Assembly: GCA_026874595.1 (NCBI GenBank)
Contig: CM049311.1
Span: 45,823,676-45,887,675, forward strand
DNA from: Sipunculus nudus
Lineage: Eukaryota > Annelida > Sipuncula > Golfingiida > Sipunculidae
Direction: 5' to 3'
DNA length: 64,000 bases
The position numbers and the translations under genes were made by a program. Positions 21,421-34,358 of this stretch are shown here, in pieces (position 1 is the stretch's first letter; each line of letters starts with the position of its first letter). A model generated the notes under the pieces. That model searched no databases. It was not told the origin of the DNA and saw only the letters and a program-made list of their open reading frames with translations.

Positions 21421-21508
21421 ATCAACCTATATAAGCGCATAGAAATGAATGAGGTAATTGCACTCTAGAATTGAACTGTACATACATACATACATACATA
21501 ATCCTTGT
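21421..21508. repeat. foreign segment co-amplified in satellite D, copy 1
   Basis: A stretch unlike the satellite (ataagcgcatagaaatgaat ... with a CATA microsatellite at 21479-21500) interrupts the array. It recurs at 21750-21835, 329 bp away, with flanking satellite. Confidence 0.85.
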
Positions 21509-21749
21509 TATCTGAAGGGGCTAATAGCAGACTGCTTGTGCCTCCCTCAGGTATCAGTCTGTATAAGCCTAGTTAACTTTAGGGTCTACAGCAGGTTGCT
21601 TCTGGCTGCCCTCAGGTATCAGTCTGTATTAGCCTAGTTAACTGTAGGGGCTCAAAGAAACAAGCTTGTGGCTGACCTCAGGTATCAGTCTGTATTAGCC
21701 TAGTTAAATGTAGGGGCTCACAGAAAGCAGCTTGTGGCTGCCCTCCGGC

Positions 21750-21835
21750 ATCAACCTATATAAGCGCATAGAAATGAATGAGGTAATTGCACTCTAGAAT
21801 TGAACTGTACATACATACATACATACACAATCCTT
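21750..21835. repeat. foreign segment co-amplified in satellite D, copy 2
   Basis: Near-identical to 21421-21508, including the (CATA)n stretch. Confidence 0.85.
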
Positions 21836-24575
21836 GTTAACTGAAGGGGCTAATAGCAGACTGCTTGTGCCTCCCTCAGGTATCATTCTGTATAAGCCTA
21901 GTTAACTGTAGGGTCTACAGCAGGTTGCTTTTTGCTTGCCCAAAGGTATCAGTCTGTATAAGCCTTGTTAAATGTAGGGGCTCACAGAAAGCAGCTTGTG
22001 GCTACCCTCAGGTATCAGTCTGTATAAGCCTAGTTAACTTTAGGGTCTACAGCAGGTTGCTTCTGGCTGCCCTCAGGTATCAGTCTGTATTAGCCTAATT
22101 AAATGTTGGGGCTAACAGAAAGCAGCTTGTGGCTGCCCTCAGGTATCAGTGTGTATTAGCCCAGTTAACCGTGGGGGCCTACAGAAAGCTGCTTGTGGCT
22201 GCCCTGAGGTATCAGTCTGTATTGGCCTATTTCATTGTAGGCTAGTAAACTGTATTAGACTAGTTAACTGTAGGAGCTTACACCAGGTTGCTTGTGTATT
22301 CCCTCAGGTATCAGTCTGTATTAGCCTATTTCAATGTAGGCTAGTAAACTGTATTATCCTTGTTAACTGTAGAAGCTTACACCAGGCTGCTTGAAGCTGC
22401 CCTCAGGTATCAGTCTGTATAAGCCTAGTTCACCATAGTCGGCTTACAGGAGGCTGCACGTGGCTGCCCTCAGATATCATTATGTACTAGCCTAGTTAAC
22501 TGTAGGGGCTTACACCAGGCTGCTTGAAGCTGCCCTCAGGTATCAGTCTGTATAAGCCTAGTTCACCATAGTCGGCTTACAGGAGGCTGCACGTGGCTGC
22601 CCTCAGATATCATTATGTACTAGCCTAGTTAACTGTAGGGGCTTACGCCAGGCTGCTTGAAGCTGCCCTCAGGTATCAGTCTGTATAAGCCTAGTTCACT
22701 ATAGTCGGCTTACACCAGGCTGCTTGAAGCTGCCCTCAGGTATCAGTCTGTATAAGCCTAGTTCACCATAGTCGGCTTACAGGAGGCTGCACGTGGCTGC
22801 CGTCAGGTATCAGTCTGTATTAGCCTAGTTAACTGTACTTGCCTACAGAAAGCTGCTTTTGGCTGCGATAAGGTATCAGACTGTATTAGCATAGTTAACT
22901 TTAGGGGCTACTTCAGGCTGATTGTGACGGCCCTCGGGTATCAGTCTTTATTAACCTAGTTAACTGTAGTGGCTTACAGAAAACCTCACAGAAAACTGCT
23001 TGTAGCTGCCCTCAGGTATCAGTCCGTATTAGCCTTGTCATCTGTAGGGGCTTACAGGAAACGGCTTGTGGCTGCCCTCGAGAATGAGCCTGTATTAGCC
23101 AATTTCACTGTAGGCTAGTAAACTGTATTAACCTAGTTAGCTGTAGGGGCTTACTGAAAGCTGCTTTTGGCTGCCCTCAAGTATCTGTCTGTAATAGCCT
23201 TGCTAACTGTAGGGGCTTAGAGCAAACTGCTTGTGGCTGCCCCCGAGTATGAGCCTGTATTAGCCTGTTTCTCTGTAGGCTAGTAAACTGTATAAAACTA
23301 GTTATTGAAGGGGCTTACAGAAAGCTGCTTTTGGCTGCCCTCAGGTATCAGTCTGTATAAGCCTAGTTCACCATAGTCGGCTTACAGGAGGCTGCACGTG
23401 GCTGCCCTCAGATATCATTATGTACTAGCCTAGTTAACTGTAGGGGCTTACACCAGGCTGCTTGAAGCTGCCCTCAGGTATCAGTCTGTATAAGCCTAGT
23501 TCACCATAGTCGGCTTACAGGAGGCTGCACGTGGCTGCCCTTAGATATCATTATGTACTAGCCTAGTTAACTGAAGGGGCTTACACCAGGCTGCTTGAAG
23601 CTGCCCTCAGGTATCAGTCTGTATAAGCCTAGTTCACCATAGTCGGCTTACAGGAGGCTGCACGTGGCTGCCGTCAGGTATTAGTCTGTATTAGCCTAGT
23701 TAACAATAGGGGCTTACAGCCTGCTGCTTGTGGCTACCCTCAGGTATCAGTCTGTATTAGCCTAGTTAACTGTACTTGCCTACAGAAAGCTGCTTTTGGC
23801 TGCGATAAGGTATCAGACTGTATTAGCATAGTTAACTATAGGGGCTACTTCAGGCTGATTGTGACGGCCCTCGGGTATCAGTCTGTATTAACCTAGTTAA
23901 CTGTAGTGGCTTACAGAAAACCTCACAGAAAACTGCTTGTAGCTGCCCTCAGGTATCAGTCCGTATTAGCCTTGTCATCTGTAGGGGCTTACAGGAAACG
24001 GCTTGTGGCTGCCCTCGAGAATGAGCCTGTATTAGCCAATTTCACTGTAGGCTAGTAAACTGTATTAACCTAGTTAGCTGTAGGGGCTTACAGAAAGCTG
24101 CTTTTGGCTGCCCTCAAGTATCTGTCTGTAATAGCCTTGCTAACTGTAGGGGCTTAGAGCAAACTGCTTGTGGCTGCCCCCGAGTATGAGCCTGTATTAG
24201 CCTGTTTCTCTGTAGGCTAGTAAACTGTATAAAACTAGTTATTGAAGGGGCTTACAGAAAGCTGCTTTTGGCTGCCCTCAGGTATCATTCTTTATTAGCC
24301 TAGTTAAATGTAGGGACTTGCACCAGGCTACTTGTGGCTGCCTGCATTAGCCTAGTTCACTGTAGGCAGCTTACAGCAGGCTGCTTTTGGCTGACCTCAT
24401 GTATCAGTCTGTATTAACCTAGTTAACTGTACGGTCTAACTGTAGGCTGCATGTGGGGCATGTAGGGGCTTACAGCAAGCTGATTGTGGCTGCCCTCAGG
24501 TATGAGCCTACTTTAGCCTAGTTCACCGAAGGCAGTTTACAGCAGGTTGCTTGTGGCTGCTCTCAGGTATCGCCG

Positions 24576-25580
24576 TCAACCACATTTATTCTCTCTCTAC
24601 ACCGATTGGATGATATTCGTATATAACAAGGACCACGCGATCTCTGAAAACTCGTTTACACCTCGGCCACACGATGACTCTGTGCACATGCAGACTATAT
24701 TATACCACTTGAACCTCTGGTTATAGATAAATGAGAAACACGGCTTCATTTGGGCCGAATAACCTCATCTGTTCTAAGTTATTACACATCTTATTTCTAA
24801 ATTAAGTATCTTTGAAAACTATTATAGTTTGTACAATAATGCACAAATTTTATAATACTCTGAATCAATTAATAAATTGACTTACACTAATTCTCTCAGT
24901 TGTGAACGATTAGTTTTACATCCCTAAGCTGTGACACATCTCTCACACCTTATCTGCGTGAAGTTTAATACATTTAATTCTAAAATAAATTTCTTTAGAA
25001 ACAATAACATTTGTATAGTGATGCGCAAAATTCTAAAATTTTAAAATCGAATGATAAATTTCCCCACACAAATTCACCCATATACATGTCTATATATGAG
25101 GGGATGAATAGATCTATCCGCGTAGACAAGCTAACAGCCGGTTATTTAAATTTCAATAAGCAGCGTAAAGCCGATGCCGGACAGGTGTTACCCGCGTAAA
25201 CATATTAGTTCTGCGTACTATCGATATGGGCAACAATATTATGACCGGATTAGTGTACACACGCGTGCTGAAGATAATGATGACATGTCGGGTGCGCAGG
25301 GACCTTTATCTACGAGAGTCGTACGACCACATGCAGCTCCTCTGATCAATTAAGTTGAATGCATGTAATTTTAATCGGTGGCAGCCTGGTAATTATGTAT
25401 TGATACTGACAAACCATGTGTCGCGTGCATCAGCTTAAACGTCACAGCAAAGAACAGCCCCATATGATCAATTTACATACACTCTCGAATTTTCAAGGAA
25501 TGCCCTAGGAAAGGTATAAAAATATTCCGGGGTTCTTTAATTCCTAAACCTCATAATTTCATATTAAGATTGTATGATTA
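24576..25580. other. unassigned sequence
   Basis: About 1 kb without a recognised gene. A 62-codon frame at 25011-25199 (+) lacks known motifs. Confidence 0.45.
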
Positions 25581-26157
25581 CAGAAGACAACGAACCGGGA
25601 GAGACCAAGGCAGAGAAATCCACCAACAGGCAAAGAGAAAACCAGGCTGAGAAATCCGCATACAGAGAACAACACCTATAGACAGCGGAAACCAGGCAGA
25701 GAAAGCTAGCCACACTCAGACAGACAACAAAACCTTTAGGCAGAGAAAATCAGGCAGAGAAATCAGGTGAATAGAGAAAGCCACATACAGAGAGTGAAAC
25801 GCCATCTACAGACAGAATAAAACAAGGCTGGAAAAGCTGGTCACATACAGACAGAGAACGCCACCTATAGGCAGAAAAAAAACAAGTAAAAAAGCCACAT
25901 ACAGAGAGAGAACAACACCTTTAGGAGAAAGCTAGCCAGATACAGAGAGAGAAAGCCACCTATAGGCAGAGAAAACTAGGCAGAGATAGCCACATACAGA
26001 CAGAGAACAACAACTATGGGCAGAGAAAATCAGGCAGAGAAAGCGACATACAGACATAAAACGCCACCTATAGGCAGAGAAACCAGGCTGGGAAAGCTAG
26101 CCACAAATAGACAGAGAACGCCACCTATAGGCAGAGAAACCAGGCTGGAAAGCTAGC
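25581..26157. repeat. minisatellite E, ~57-bp unit
   Basis: About ten degenerate units consist of gcagagaaaccaggctggga, aagctagccacatacagaca and gagaacgccacctatag. Some units are shortened. It is purine-rich on the + strand. Confidence 0.93.
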
Positions 26158-26697
26158 CATAATGAATAAAGCACTATTGAGATCTGTACTGGTAAAATGT
26201 CCTATCGTACCCAAGGGTTTGTGTAACTGTCACAAAGTTTCGTTGTCATATTCAGGAATCAATGTCAAGGTCTTAGTATGATCGGACTACCTTGGTTCAG
26301 TTTAGCTCTAAAATATATGTTAAAAAAAGTTAGCCTCCAATTTGAAAAGCACGGCCTTTAGATAATATATAGGATTTCTTCTTGTTGGTTTGTGGATATG
26401 CACTGCTGAGAACATAATGTTATCTGATAAATACTGTTTGAATAACGGATAAAATTGTTTTGGCAGAAAAAAAATCGTCGGGTATCAAAAACGATAGTAC
26501 AATATATATATAAAAAGTAAAGATTACGCCATTTGACTCCATGTATACATTCTAATTGGTTTTCCTCGCTCCTGTATTATTCGAAATTTCTTATCAAGCA
26601 TAAACAATGTGAAGTCAATGTGTCACACTCGGGGGAAGGTGAAAGTACTGAACCAGCTGATTATTAGGCCAAGTAACACCCTTTCTCATCAGTGCCC
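26158..26697. other. AT-rich unassigned sequence
   Basis: No gene or repeat was recognised between arrays E and F. Confidence 0.5.
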
Positions 26698-28212
26698 AGA
26701 AGACAAGGAGACCAAATCCAGTTGATCCGGGCTAACCAGACGACCAGGAGACCTAATCCTTTGATCCGGGCTGACCACACAACCTAACCAGGAGACCATA
26801 TCACATTGATCCGGGTTGACCAGACACCCAGGACACAAAATCAGGTTGATCAAGGCTGATTACACGACCTGGAGACCAAATCGCGTTGATCCGGGCTGAC
26901 CAGACAACTAGCGATCAAAGCATGTTGATTCGGGTTGAGCAGACAACCAGGACACAAAATCACGTTGATCTCACCAGGAGATCAATCACGAGAATCGAGC
27001 CTGGCCTGTAAACCAGGAGTCCAGATCCGGGCTGAACAGATGAATAGCAGATCAAATCACGGTGATCCGGTCTGACCAAACGACAAGAAGAACCGATCCC
27101 GTTGACAAGACGACAAAGAGGCCAAATCACGTTTTTCCGGGCTGAACTAAAGACAAGGGGACCAAATCCGGGTTGCCTAGACGACCAGTAGCCCAAATCA
27201 CATTTGTTCCGTGCTGGATAGACAATTCGCGACCAAAGCACGTTGATCCGGGCTGACCTGACCGTTGATCCGGGATGACCAGGAAACCAAATCACGATGT
27301 TCGAAGCTGACCTGACAACCAAGAAACCAAATCATGTTGATCCGAGCTGACCAGAAGACAAGAGGATTAAATCACGTTGATCCGGGTTGACCACACGACC
27401 CGACCAGGACGCCAAAACATATTGATCTGGGTTGACCAGACAGCCAGGCCACCATATCACATTGATCAAGGCTGATTAAACGACCAGGAGACCAAAGTAC
27501 GTCGATCTAGGCTGACTAGACAACCAGTGACCAAAGCACGTTGATCCGGGCTGACCAGGAGACCAAATCACGATGACCTAGGCTGATTTGAAAACCAAGA
27601 AACAAAATCACGTTGATCGAGGCTGACGAGACGACCATGAGTCCAAATCATGTTGATCCGGTCTGACCAAACGACAAGAAGAACCAATCCCGTAGCCAAA
27701 TTACGTTGATCCGGGCTGAACAGACGACAAGGGACCATATCACATTGATCCGGGTTGCTTAGACGACCAGTAGTCCAAATCACATTGTTCCGTGCTGACA
27801 AGGCAAATTGCGACCATAGCACGTTGATCTGTGCTGACTTGACCGTTAAGGAGACGAAATCACTTTGATCAGTGCTAACCAGACAACTTGCGACTAAAGC
27901 ACGTTGATTCGGGCTGACCTTACCGTTGATCCGGGCTGACCAGGAGTCCAAATCACGTTGATCCAGGCTGAACAGATGAATAGGAAATCAAACCACGTTG
28001 ATCCGGGCTGACGTCACGACCAGGAAACCAAATGCCGTTAATAAGGGCTGACCTAACAACCAGGAGGCCAAATCACGTTGATTCAGACTGACCAGAAGAC
28101 CAGCAGACAAACTCTCTGTGATCTGCGCGTCCACACGACCAGGGGACCAAATTACGTGGATCAGGGCCGACCAGACGACCAAGAGACCAAATCACATTGA
28201 TCTGGACTGACA
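26698..28212. repeat. minisatellite F, 40-bp unit
   Basis: About 38 units read gaccaggagaccaaatcacg, ttgatccgggctgaccagac. Units are degenerate, many with small deletions. Minus-strand frames of 120 and 127 codons (26960-27322, 27568-27951) are rich in 'LVVWSARINVIW'-like repeats and are only array translations. Confidence 0.95.
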
Positions 28213-28362
28213 GTGTCATGGAATTCAGGAAATCAGTTTAAACAATTGAGATATTTTACTTGCAGTTCTTGTCACCGTGAGTGTTTGCCATCTGCAAGTT
28301 TGTTAGCAGGAAAAGAAGATAATTGATGGAGTTTATAATTTCCTTTTTTGTTTCATTTAGTC

Positions 28363-28366
<4 letters not shown>
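28213..28366. other. short unassigned spacer
   Basis: Nothing was recognised. Confidence 0.5.

Positions 28367-28430
<64 letters not shown>
28367..28430. repeat. (TA)n microsatellite
   Basis: A pure TA tract of about 64 bp. Confidence 0.97.
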
Positions 28431-28432
<2 letters not shown>

Positions 28433-28754
28433 AAATAAAGGTGAATTAGAAAAATTAAGTAAACCCATTACTAAACAAATTCACCGTGGGTGCTGTTAAA
28501 CGAGAGAAAAATAGTTCTCTCCAGGAACCAATCCACGTGCATGGTTAAACTGATTTATTGAGCTTCTTAGGACAAATTGATGTTTAATGTGTGTCAAAAT
28601 ATATAAATATATACATGTAAAATATTTTTTTCAGAGGTAAATTTGTCCTGCTTTGCATGAATGTATGTTAAACGTATATATTTCCAGGAAATGTATATGT
28701 ATATATTTCTTATAAATGTCAATCTGAGCAGAATATCTAAACATGATTGATGGA
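28431..28754. other. AT-rich unassigned sequence
   Basis: Nothing was recognised. Confidence 0.5.
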
Positions 28755-28930
28755 GCTGTTAGCTCACTAGGCTGCAAGTCATCTGAGCTAGAGCGATTAC
28801 CCTTTGTCCGGCGCCCATCCGGCCATTTGTCCTGCTCTCCATTGACAGGGCACAAATGGCAACCGTTGGACCTATAGAAACTTCTAACTTAATATCCAGT
28901 GAGGTTCTTGAAAATCTCCATGGACACATG
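28755..28930 (-). repeat. dispersed repeat R1, copy 3 (hairpin end)
   Basis: Only the hairpin (28759-28791), the 'ctttgtccg' region and one subunit, ending in the 'gttggacctatagaaacttc' and 'gaggttcttgaaaatctcc' blocks, are kept. Beyond about 28930 the family match fades. Confidence 0.75.
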
Positions 28931-29069
28931 ATATTAGGCCAATGCGTCATGGCGTTATTTGGGCCTATTTTTCCCCCCGGAACATTTAAAAAATACAAAA
29001 GCTGGATGGATGGCATGATTCCTGTCTTCCATTTTGATCCTGAATACAGAGGTGGCGTCAACGTCGTTT

Positions 29070-29215
29070 TTTTTTCTCATTTTGACACCATCAGTCACCA
29101 GCAGTCGCATCAGCTTCTCAGCCGTGGTTTCATCTTGTGTCGTAGTGTACAGTACGTACCCTCGGGACCACCAGGACCAAACACATAAAGGCATCTAGTA
29201 TCATAGTCACAACCA
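29070..29215 (-). pseudogene. putative degenerate exon, frameshifted
   Basis: On the minus strand, two overlapping frames look protein-like. The first (about 29215-29156) reads through CDYDTRCLYVFGPGGPEG and then meets a stop. A second frame (about 29168-29070) continues with YTTTQDETTAEKLMRLLV. A one- or two-base shift near 29160 would separate them, as expected of a pseudogene or an assembly error. The second piece loosely recalls the start of Ras-association domains, but I could not assign it. No clear splice sites were found. It adjoins R1, so a repeat origin is possible. Confidence 0.25.
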
Positions 29216-30236
29216 ACACGTCAGTCAGCTGAGCGTCATTACCCTTGGGTGGCTTGTTTGTTAAAGTTTCCTTGCAGGCCGGAGGTTAACCCGAGTCAAT
29301 ACTGTATCTACATGTACAGGAGTAAAACTGAACAGAGGGGAACTGATAACCTGGTTATCTTCAGCCTGCGGTCACAGTTATAATAGTGTAAAAAGGTAAA
29401 CTAATTATGACTTGTCTTTTACAACAAACCTATAATTCAAGGCGACGGGCGGAGAATTCCATCGGTAAAAGAGAATCCGACTGCATCAGGAGCGAGCAGG
29501 GCTGAGTTCAACATGCCATGTTAAGTAGGTCAGTAATGAAAATGAATTAGAAATTCAGGATGAGTATCTACTGCGTGGGGAGAGTTTGTTATTTGTATAG
29601 CCTGAATGGACAGTCAGTTGTTGGGGCGGGTGATATCTGTTACGCCTGGGCCTCAGGGTTTGGCTGTTTTCCGTGTGGTATGTACCGTGAGGTCAGAGCC
29701 AGTAGAATTCCATGCAGCAGCCGCACAGTCTGTACGAGGAAGCGCCATCAACCTAAGACGGCAGCACCTCTTGTAACAGCCAACAAGAGCTCCTCCCCCG
29801 TACATGGCCAACCGTCTGTAGTGGCCCGTTCCCCCTCCCCATCTCTCCCTCTGCCCCGGCCATCTTGTTCTCAATCCAACATCTAAAGCGCCCGCAACAT
29901 CTTCAAGATGCGCCTTCATGTTCTGTTGGCTGGGTAGCTTTATGACAAGCGAGCAAATTAGAAGCACCTGCAACTTGCCTGCTTCCCATCACAAGTGACA
30001 TAAAAAGTTGGCCAGTCCCAGACCCAGGCGTGCGTGCTGCTAATGCGCTGCAGAAAACCTGATTCATCCGAGAAATCTCTCACGACTTCCTCGAAACTCT
30101 GCACCCGATGCACCTAGTACGTGCCGCCGACATATCCAGAAACAGCAGCGTACACAGAAAGAAACAAACGTGGTATAGCAGCACAACAGGCTTAGATACC
30201 GTAGGATCGCATTCAAGGGATGTAATATACGCACAG

Positions 30237-30238
<2 letters not shown>
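29216..30238. other. unassigned, partly GC-rich sequence
   Basis: Overlapping frames of about 105 codons on both strands at 29560-29973 lie in balanced-composition sequence with no recognised domain. The overlap on opposite strands speaks against coding. Confidence 0.4.

Positions 30239-30284
<46 letters not shown>
30239..30284. repeat. (TA)n microsatellite
   Basis: A pure TA tract of about 46 bp. Confidence 0.97.
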
Positions 30285-30287
<3 letters not shown>

Positions 30288-33200
30288 CAACACTTCTGTG
30301 TTTGAAAGTCGAGATTTAAATCAAGAGAAATTTTAAATTTTGAACTGGACCAGCCAAGAGAGCTTCAATATATCCTTGTAACATTCTAAATATTCAAAAC
30401 TTGAGAAACAGTTGCTTCAATATTGTTGTAACATTCTTACATTCTAAACATGAGAAACGTGTAAGAGCTCAAGTGAAAAATGAGAATAATTCAAAGATAA
30501 TTTGTGATAATCATTTGTGTGGAAGGCACGATTCATTAACCCTGGAATGCTAAGATATTCAGATGTAATGTGCCGTGACAAGCAAGCAAGCACAAAAGTG
30601 CTCGATATACTGCACCATACTTATACACAGAATCCGCTGTCTCTTGTGATCCAATTAAAATCTACCATACATATATGTGTTGAATATTTCTGCAATACTG
30701 AAGTTCTCTCGTGCTGTAAATTGGAACTTTTCCATGATAAAATGAACATCTCTGATTTTCATCCTCGATACCTTTGCATGATCATGCCATACTTAGAAAA
30801 TCACAATAGCTTTCAACAAACTCACCATACCAGGACTTGTTGGATAGATTATAAACCGTGTTAGACAGTTTTATAACGATGCTTAAATGGATTATATATA
30901 CATGCGTATACGCAAATCGTCTAAAAACTAAAGCCCAGTGTGTCAAGGTTGTAGAAATTTATCGAGAGGTATTAATAATTCCGCAGATAGGGATCAAATT
31001 ACCCAGTCTTTGTTTTTTAAAGGGAATAAAGCGGTTAGAATTATTTATGGCACAATAATTACCGAATTCGGGGTTGCTTACAGCAACGACGAAAGAAAAA
31101 CACGATTAAAAGCCCGTGGCAAATATGAACAGCAATTAACCCGGGATATAAACCTGTATACAATTTGAGACGGTTACTATTGATTGTCCATTCTAATTCA
31201 TCTCATATTGGTCATATCTTTGACAACAGATTTATCGCGCCGTATACATAGGTAATAGTTCCGTTCCTTTGTCAATCCAGAGGTTTTGTACTGACACCGT
31301 GTTAGGGTATCCCTCAGTGTGGACAGTGGTCCTAGTATGTTGGCCACACCGCAATCCTTTACATGTGAAAACATAAATAAACATTAATATTTATACAATA
31401 GCATTAGTATTTATAAGCATGCAGGGCTACATATGAAGCCAGAATAAAACGTACACATATCATAAAGCTGTATTTCACAAGTAATGTGTTCATGAATACA
31501 GCGACAATAAGGCTGGTATGACTGGACCCTTTACAAATCTTCGTGCCTTTGGAATCGCCAAACTGCTCTTTGGCCCGGCCCTCGGAGAATGTGACCTGTG
31601 CTACAAAGGTTCTTTCAAGCCGGGCGATTTATTCACTCGAGTCAGTGGCTTTAGTACACAATGTATATGCAGTCAATTTGGTTATATATCCAGCCTCTCT
31701 ATTCAAACGCATGCAGCCGGACAAGCCTTGGTTGCGAACGAAAAGCCAATTTTCGTTGCTTTTGTATAAGGTGCTGCAAGGTGGTGGCAGCCGTTTTAAC
31801 CTCTGGTGAAAAGTGATATCGTACAGTCCTTTCGCTTGGTACGGCGTGGTCTGTGCCCTGGTCGCTGGTTGAAGCCCCGGTTCCCAGTGTGACACAAGTC
31901 CCGGGTTGAAGCCGATATTCTCTCTCAATTGGTCACGAGATGGTTATCTCCTTTCCGCCCGGGAACGATGTCAAAGAACCAATCCTTTGGGGTATCTCCA
32001 TCACAAAGCATGCAAATAAATTGAAGGCATCCTAACACTTTCTGGCGTTATGCGTAGCATGATCACCCAAAGATCAATTGTGTTAGAACTGGCGTGCAGA
32101 TTGGCTGAGAAGTCGGCCCTTTAACAGTGGCCTGTATCACACTGGGGTTAATAGAAAACCATACGTACCCACGCGTGCACACCGATCGAAAACGGTTGCC
32201 TTGTCGAAACTAGTTTCTGGTCTTGCTCGGGTTGCGGGTCTGTGGAAGCTTGAATATAGTTACAATTTTTTATCATCAGTATGACAGTCATTTAGAGGAG
32301 AAAGCAATTTAAACCAGAGAGAAGCTCTGTCACTGCGCTGCAGGTAAATAATTGATTATTCCCTCCAACTCTGGTTCTTATTCCCAATGGGACATTGTAA
32401 TGGACTCTTTTGTTTCACTTTTGGGAGAACTGTGCAATGGCAGTTTCTGCTGCAATTATTTCTGTTAAACCTATGCCGGAGACACGCCATTTTTGCGACC
32501 ATCCTAATTTCTAAAGTAGCTGGTTATTTTTTCTGTAATGGGCAGGATTCTTATTGGTTCAAGGTCTCCCCAAGATCATCTCGTTACGTGCTCATCAGGC
32601 TCCCACCACCAGCGAGGTAATTTATGTCCTGCTGTTACTAAAGTACCTGCAGAAAAACGGTGAATGGAAATAAAAGTCAATGCTGGTGCTATACTGAAAC
32701 CCATTTAGAAAGACCTGAACTGATGGACCTGGCATTTGTCATGAAACTATGACGTAATCAAGCAAAATATACAATTTGAGCGATAACATGTGAAAATCTC
32801 TCTCTCCACTGACTTTGATTATTCCAGCATAACATTTCAACACGCTTACTTACACTGATATGGTAGAAAATGTAATAGTATAAATGTAGCTTTTACACAC
32901 AGGCTCAATATAACGGATTTGCCGCCTTCAATACAAAATAATAATATCACAAATATGAAACATCTGGTCCTGTTTTGTTTGTATATTTAATATAAACTGT
33001 AATAAAACTAAACCAAATAAGATTGAATTTTGAATACTATTTTCATTTTTAAGACAATGTGAAAATGATACGGACAAATATGTCTGTGACTTGGGCATCA
33101 TATTTTATAAATGAATACCCACATGACCCTCTTTTCAACCTTAGGCGTATAATTGCATGCCACAAACATACGTGGACCTGCTGCTGCAGCGACTGTTCCC

Positions 33201-33493
33201 GTTTATAGGGACCTGACATGATATGTCTGCTTCTCAAACGTGATCAACAGATCGGCCTAATTTTAAGAGGTCTGTAGACCTTGAGGCCCGATCGAGAAGT
33301 GTACATGGATTCCAAATGAAATGTGTTCGTATGTGATAGGAATGTCGTATGCCAAAGTTTTTTTTGGTATTGAATATGTGTGTATAGATTTTTCAGTGAT
33401 ATAACAATACAAATGAATCTGAATAGGTCTTTCAAGTGGTTTTGTAAATAAATGCCAAGCTCGAAAAAGAAATACGGCTGTGAAAATATAAAG
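30285..33493. other. long stretch without recognised features
   Basis: About 3.2 kb of AT-rich sequence. Frames up to 115 codons (30517-30864 +) and about 99 codons (31629-31928 -) have no motif I know. The stretch 31510-31930 is more balanced in composition and could hide a diverged exon. Confidence 0.4.
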
Positions 33494-34165
33494 ACGGCTA
33501 TAAACATTAAGTCCATTCCCAAAGAAGCTGGCTATAAGCATTTAGTCCATGTCCGAAAGAAGCTGGATATAAACATTTAGTCCATGTCCCAAAGAAACTG
33601 GTTATAAGCATTAAGTCCATGTCCCAAAGAAACTGGTTATAAGCATTTAGTCCATCTCTCAAAGAAACTGGCTATAAGGATTTAGTCCAGCTCTCAAGAC
33701 ACTGGCTATAAACATTTAGTCCGTCTCTCAAAGAAGCTGGCTATAAGCCTTTTAGTCCATCTCTCAAAGAAGCTTCATGGCTATTAACATATAGTCCGTT
33801 TCCCAAACAAACTGGCTATAACCATATAAACCATCTCTATAGGAAACTAGCTTTAACCAAATATTCCAGCTCTAAAAGTAATTGGTTATAAACATATATC
33901 AGCCCGTAAAAGAAAGTGACTATAAACATGCAGAAGATAGAAGATTTCTAGAAGAAACTAGCTTAAAACATATAATATATCTAAAAAAGAAACTGGTTAT
34001 TAATATGTAGTCCATACATCTCTAAAAAAGCAGGCTATAATATACCGTTCATCTCTAAAAGTGACTGGCTATAAATATGTCCATCTAGATAAGAAACTCT
34101 ATATAAACATATAGTTCATCTCTAAAAGAAACTCTCCATAAACATATATTCCAGCTGTAACAGAA
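33494..34165. repeat. minisatellite G, ~35-bp unit
   Basis: About 19 units read aaagaaactggctataagca, tttagtccatctctc. The first ones are similar and the later ones degenerate. The array ends about 20 bp before the acceptor-like AG of the putative exon at 34186. Confidence 0.94.
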
Positions 34166-34185
34166 CCACAGCTGTAAATCTGTAG

Positions 34186-34358
34186 CCTCCGTGGTGTTCC
34201 TGAAGAAGCCAGATGGTCAGATTGTGTACACTGATTACTGGGGTTTTTCTAAGAGTAATGCCAAGCAGATGGCGGTTATAGCAGCACAGACACCGGGTTC
34301 CCGGCAGCTGATTAAGATAGCGTTTGTACCAAAGAAAAGAAAGCGTATGAAATGTTAG
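34186..34358 (+). CDS. putative last exon of an unidentified gene
   Basis: After an acceptor-like 'aaatctgtag' (AG at 34184-34185), one frame is open for 56 codons (34188-34355) and closes with TAG at 34356-34358. The peptide begins SVVFLKKPDGQIVYTDYWGF, continues with a helix-like part (SNAKQMAVIAAQ) and ends in a basic tail, KKRKRMKC, that could act as a nuclear signal. The composition is balanced and protein-like, unlike the surrounding minisatellites. I do not recognise the family, and upstream exons were not found. A retroposed or chance frame remains possible; no splice evidence exists beyond the AG. Confidence 0.35.

Larger units (their letters stand above)
18340..24575. repeat. satellite D, ~67-bp unit
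   Basis: This is the largest array, with roughly 93 units of 64-70 bp. They are built from ggctgccctcaggtatcagt, ctgtattagcctagttcacc, ataggcggcttacagcaggc and tgcttgt. Many units have a second type of half (gttaactgtaggggc) instead of (gttcaccataggcgg). Identity falls from left to right. It contains an approximately 937-bp block duplication (about 22390-24290) and a 329-bp one (21421 and 21750). Frames inside it are artefacts. Confidence 0.96.

Noticed and set aside
26960-27951. 120- and 127-codon minus frames rich in 'SARINVIW'
   Set aside because: They are translations of 40-bp minisatellite F.
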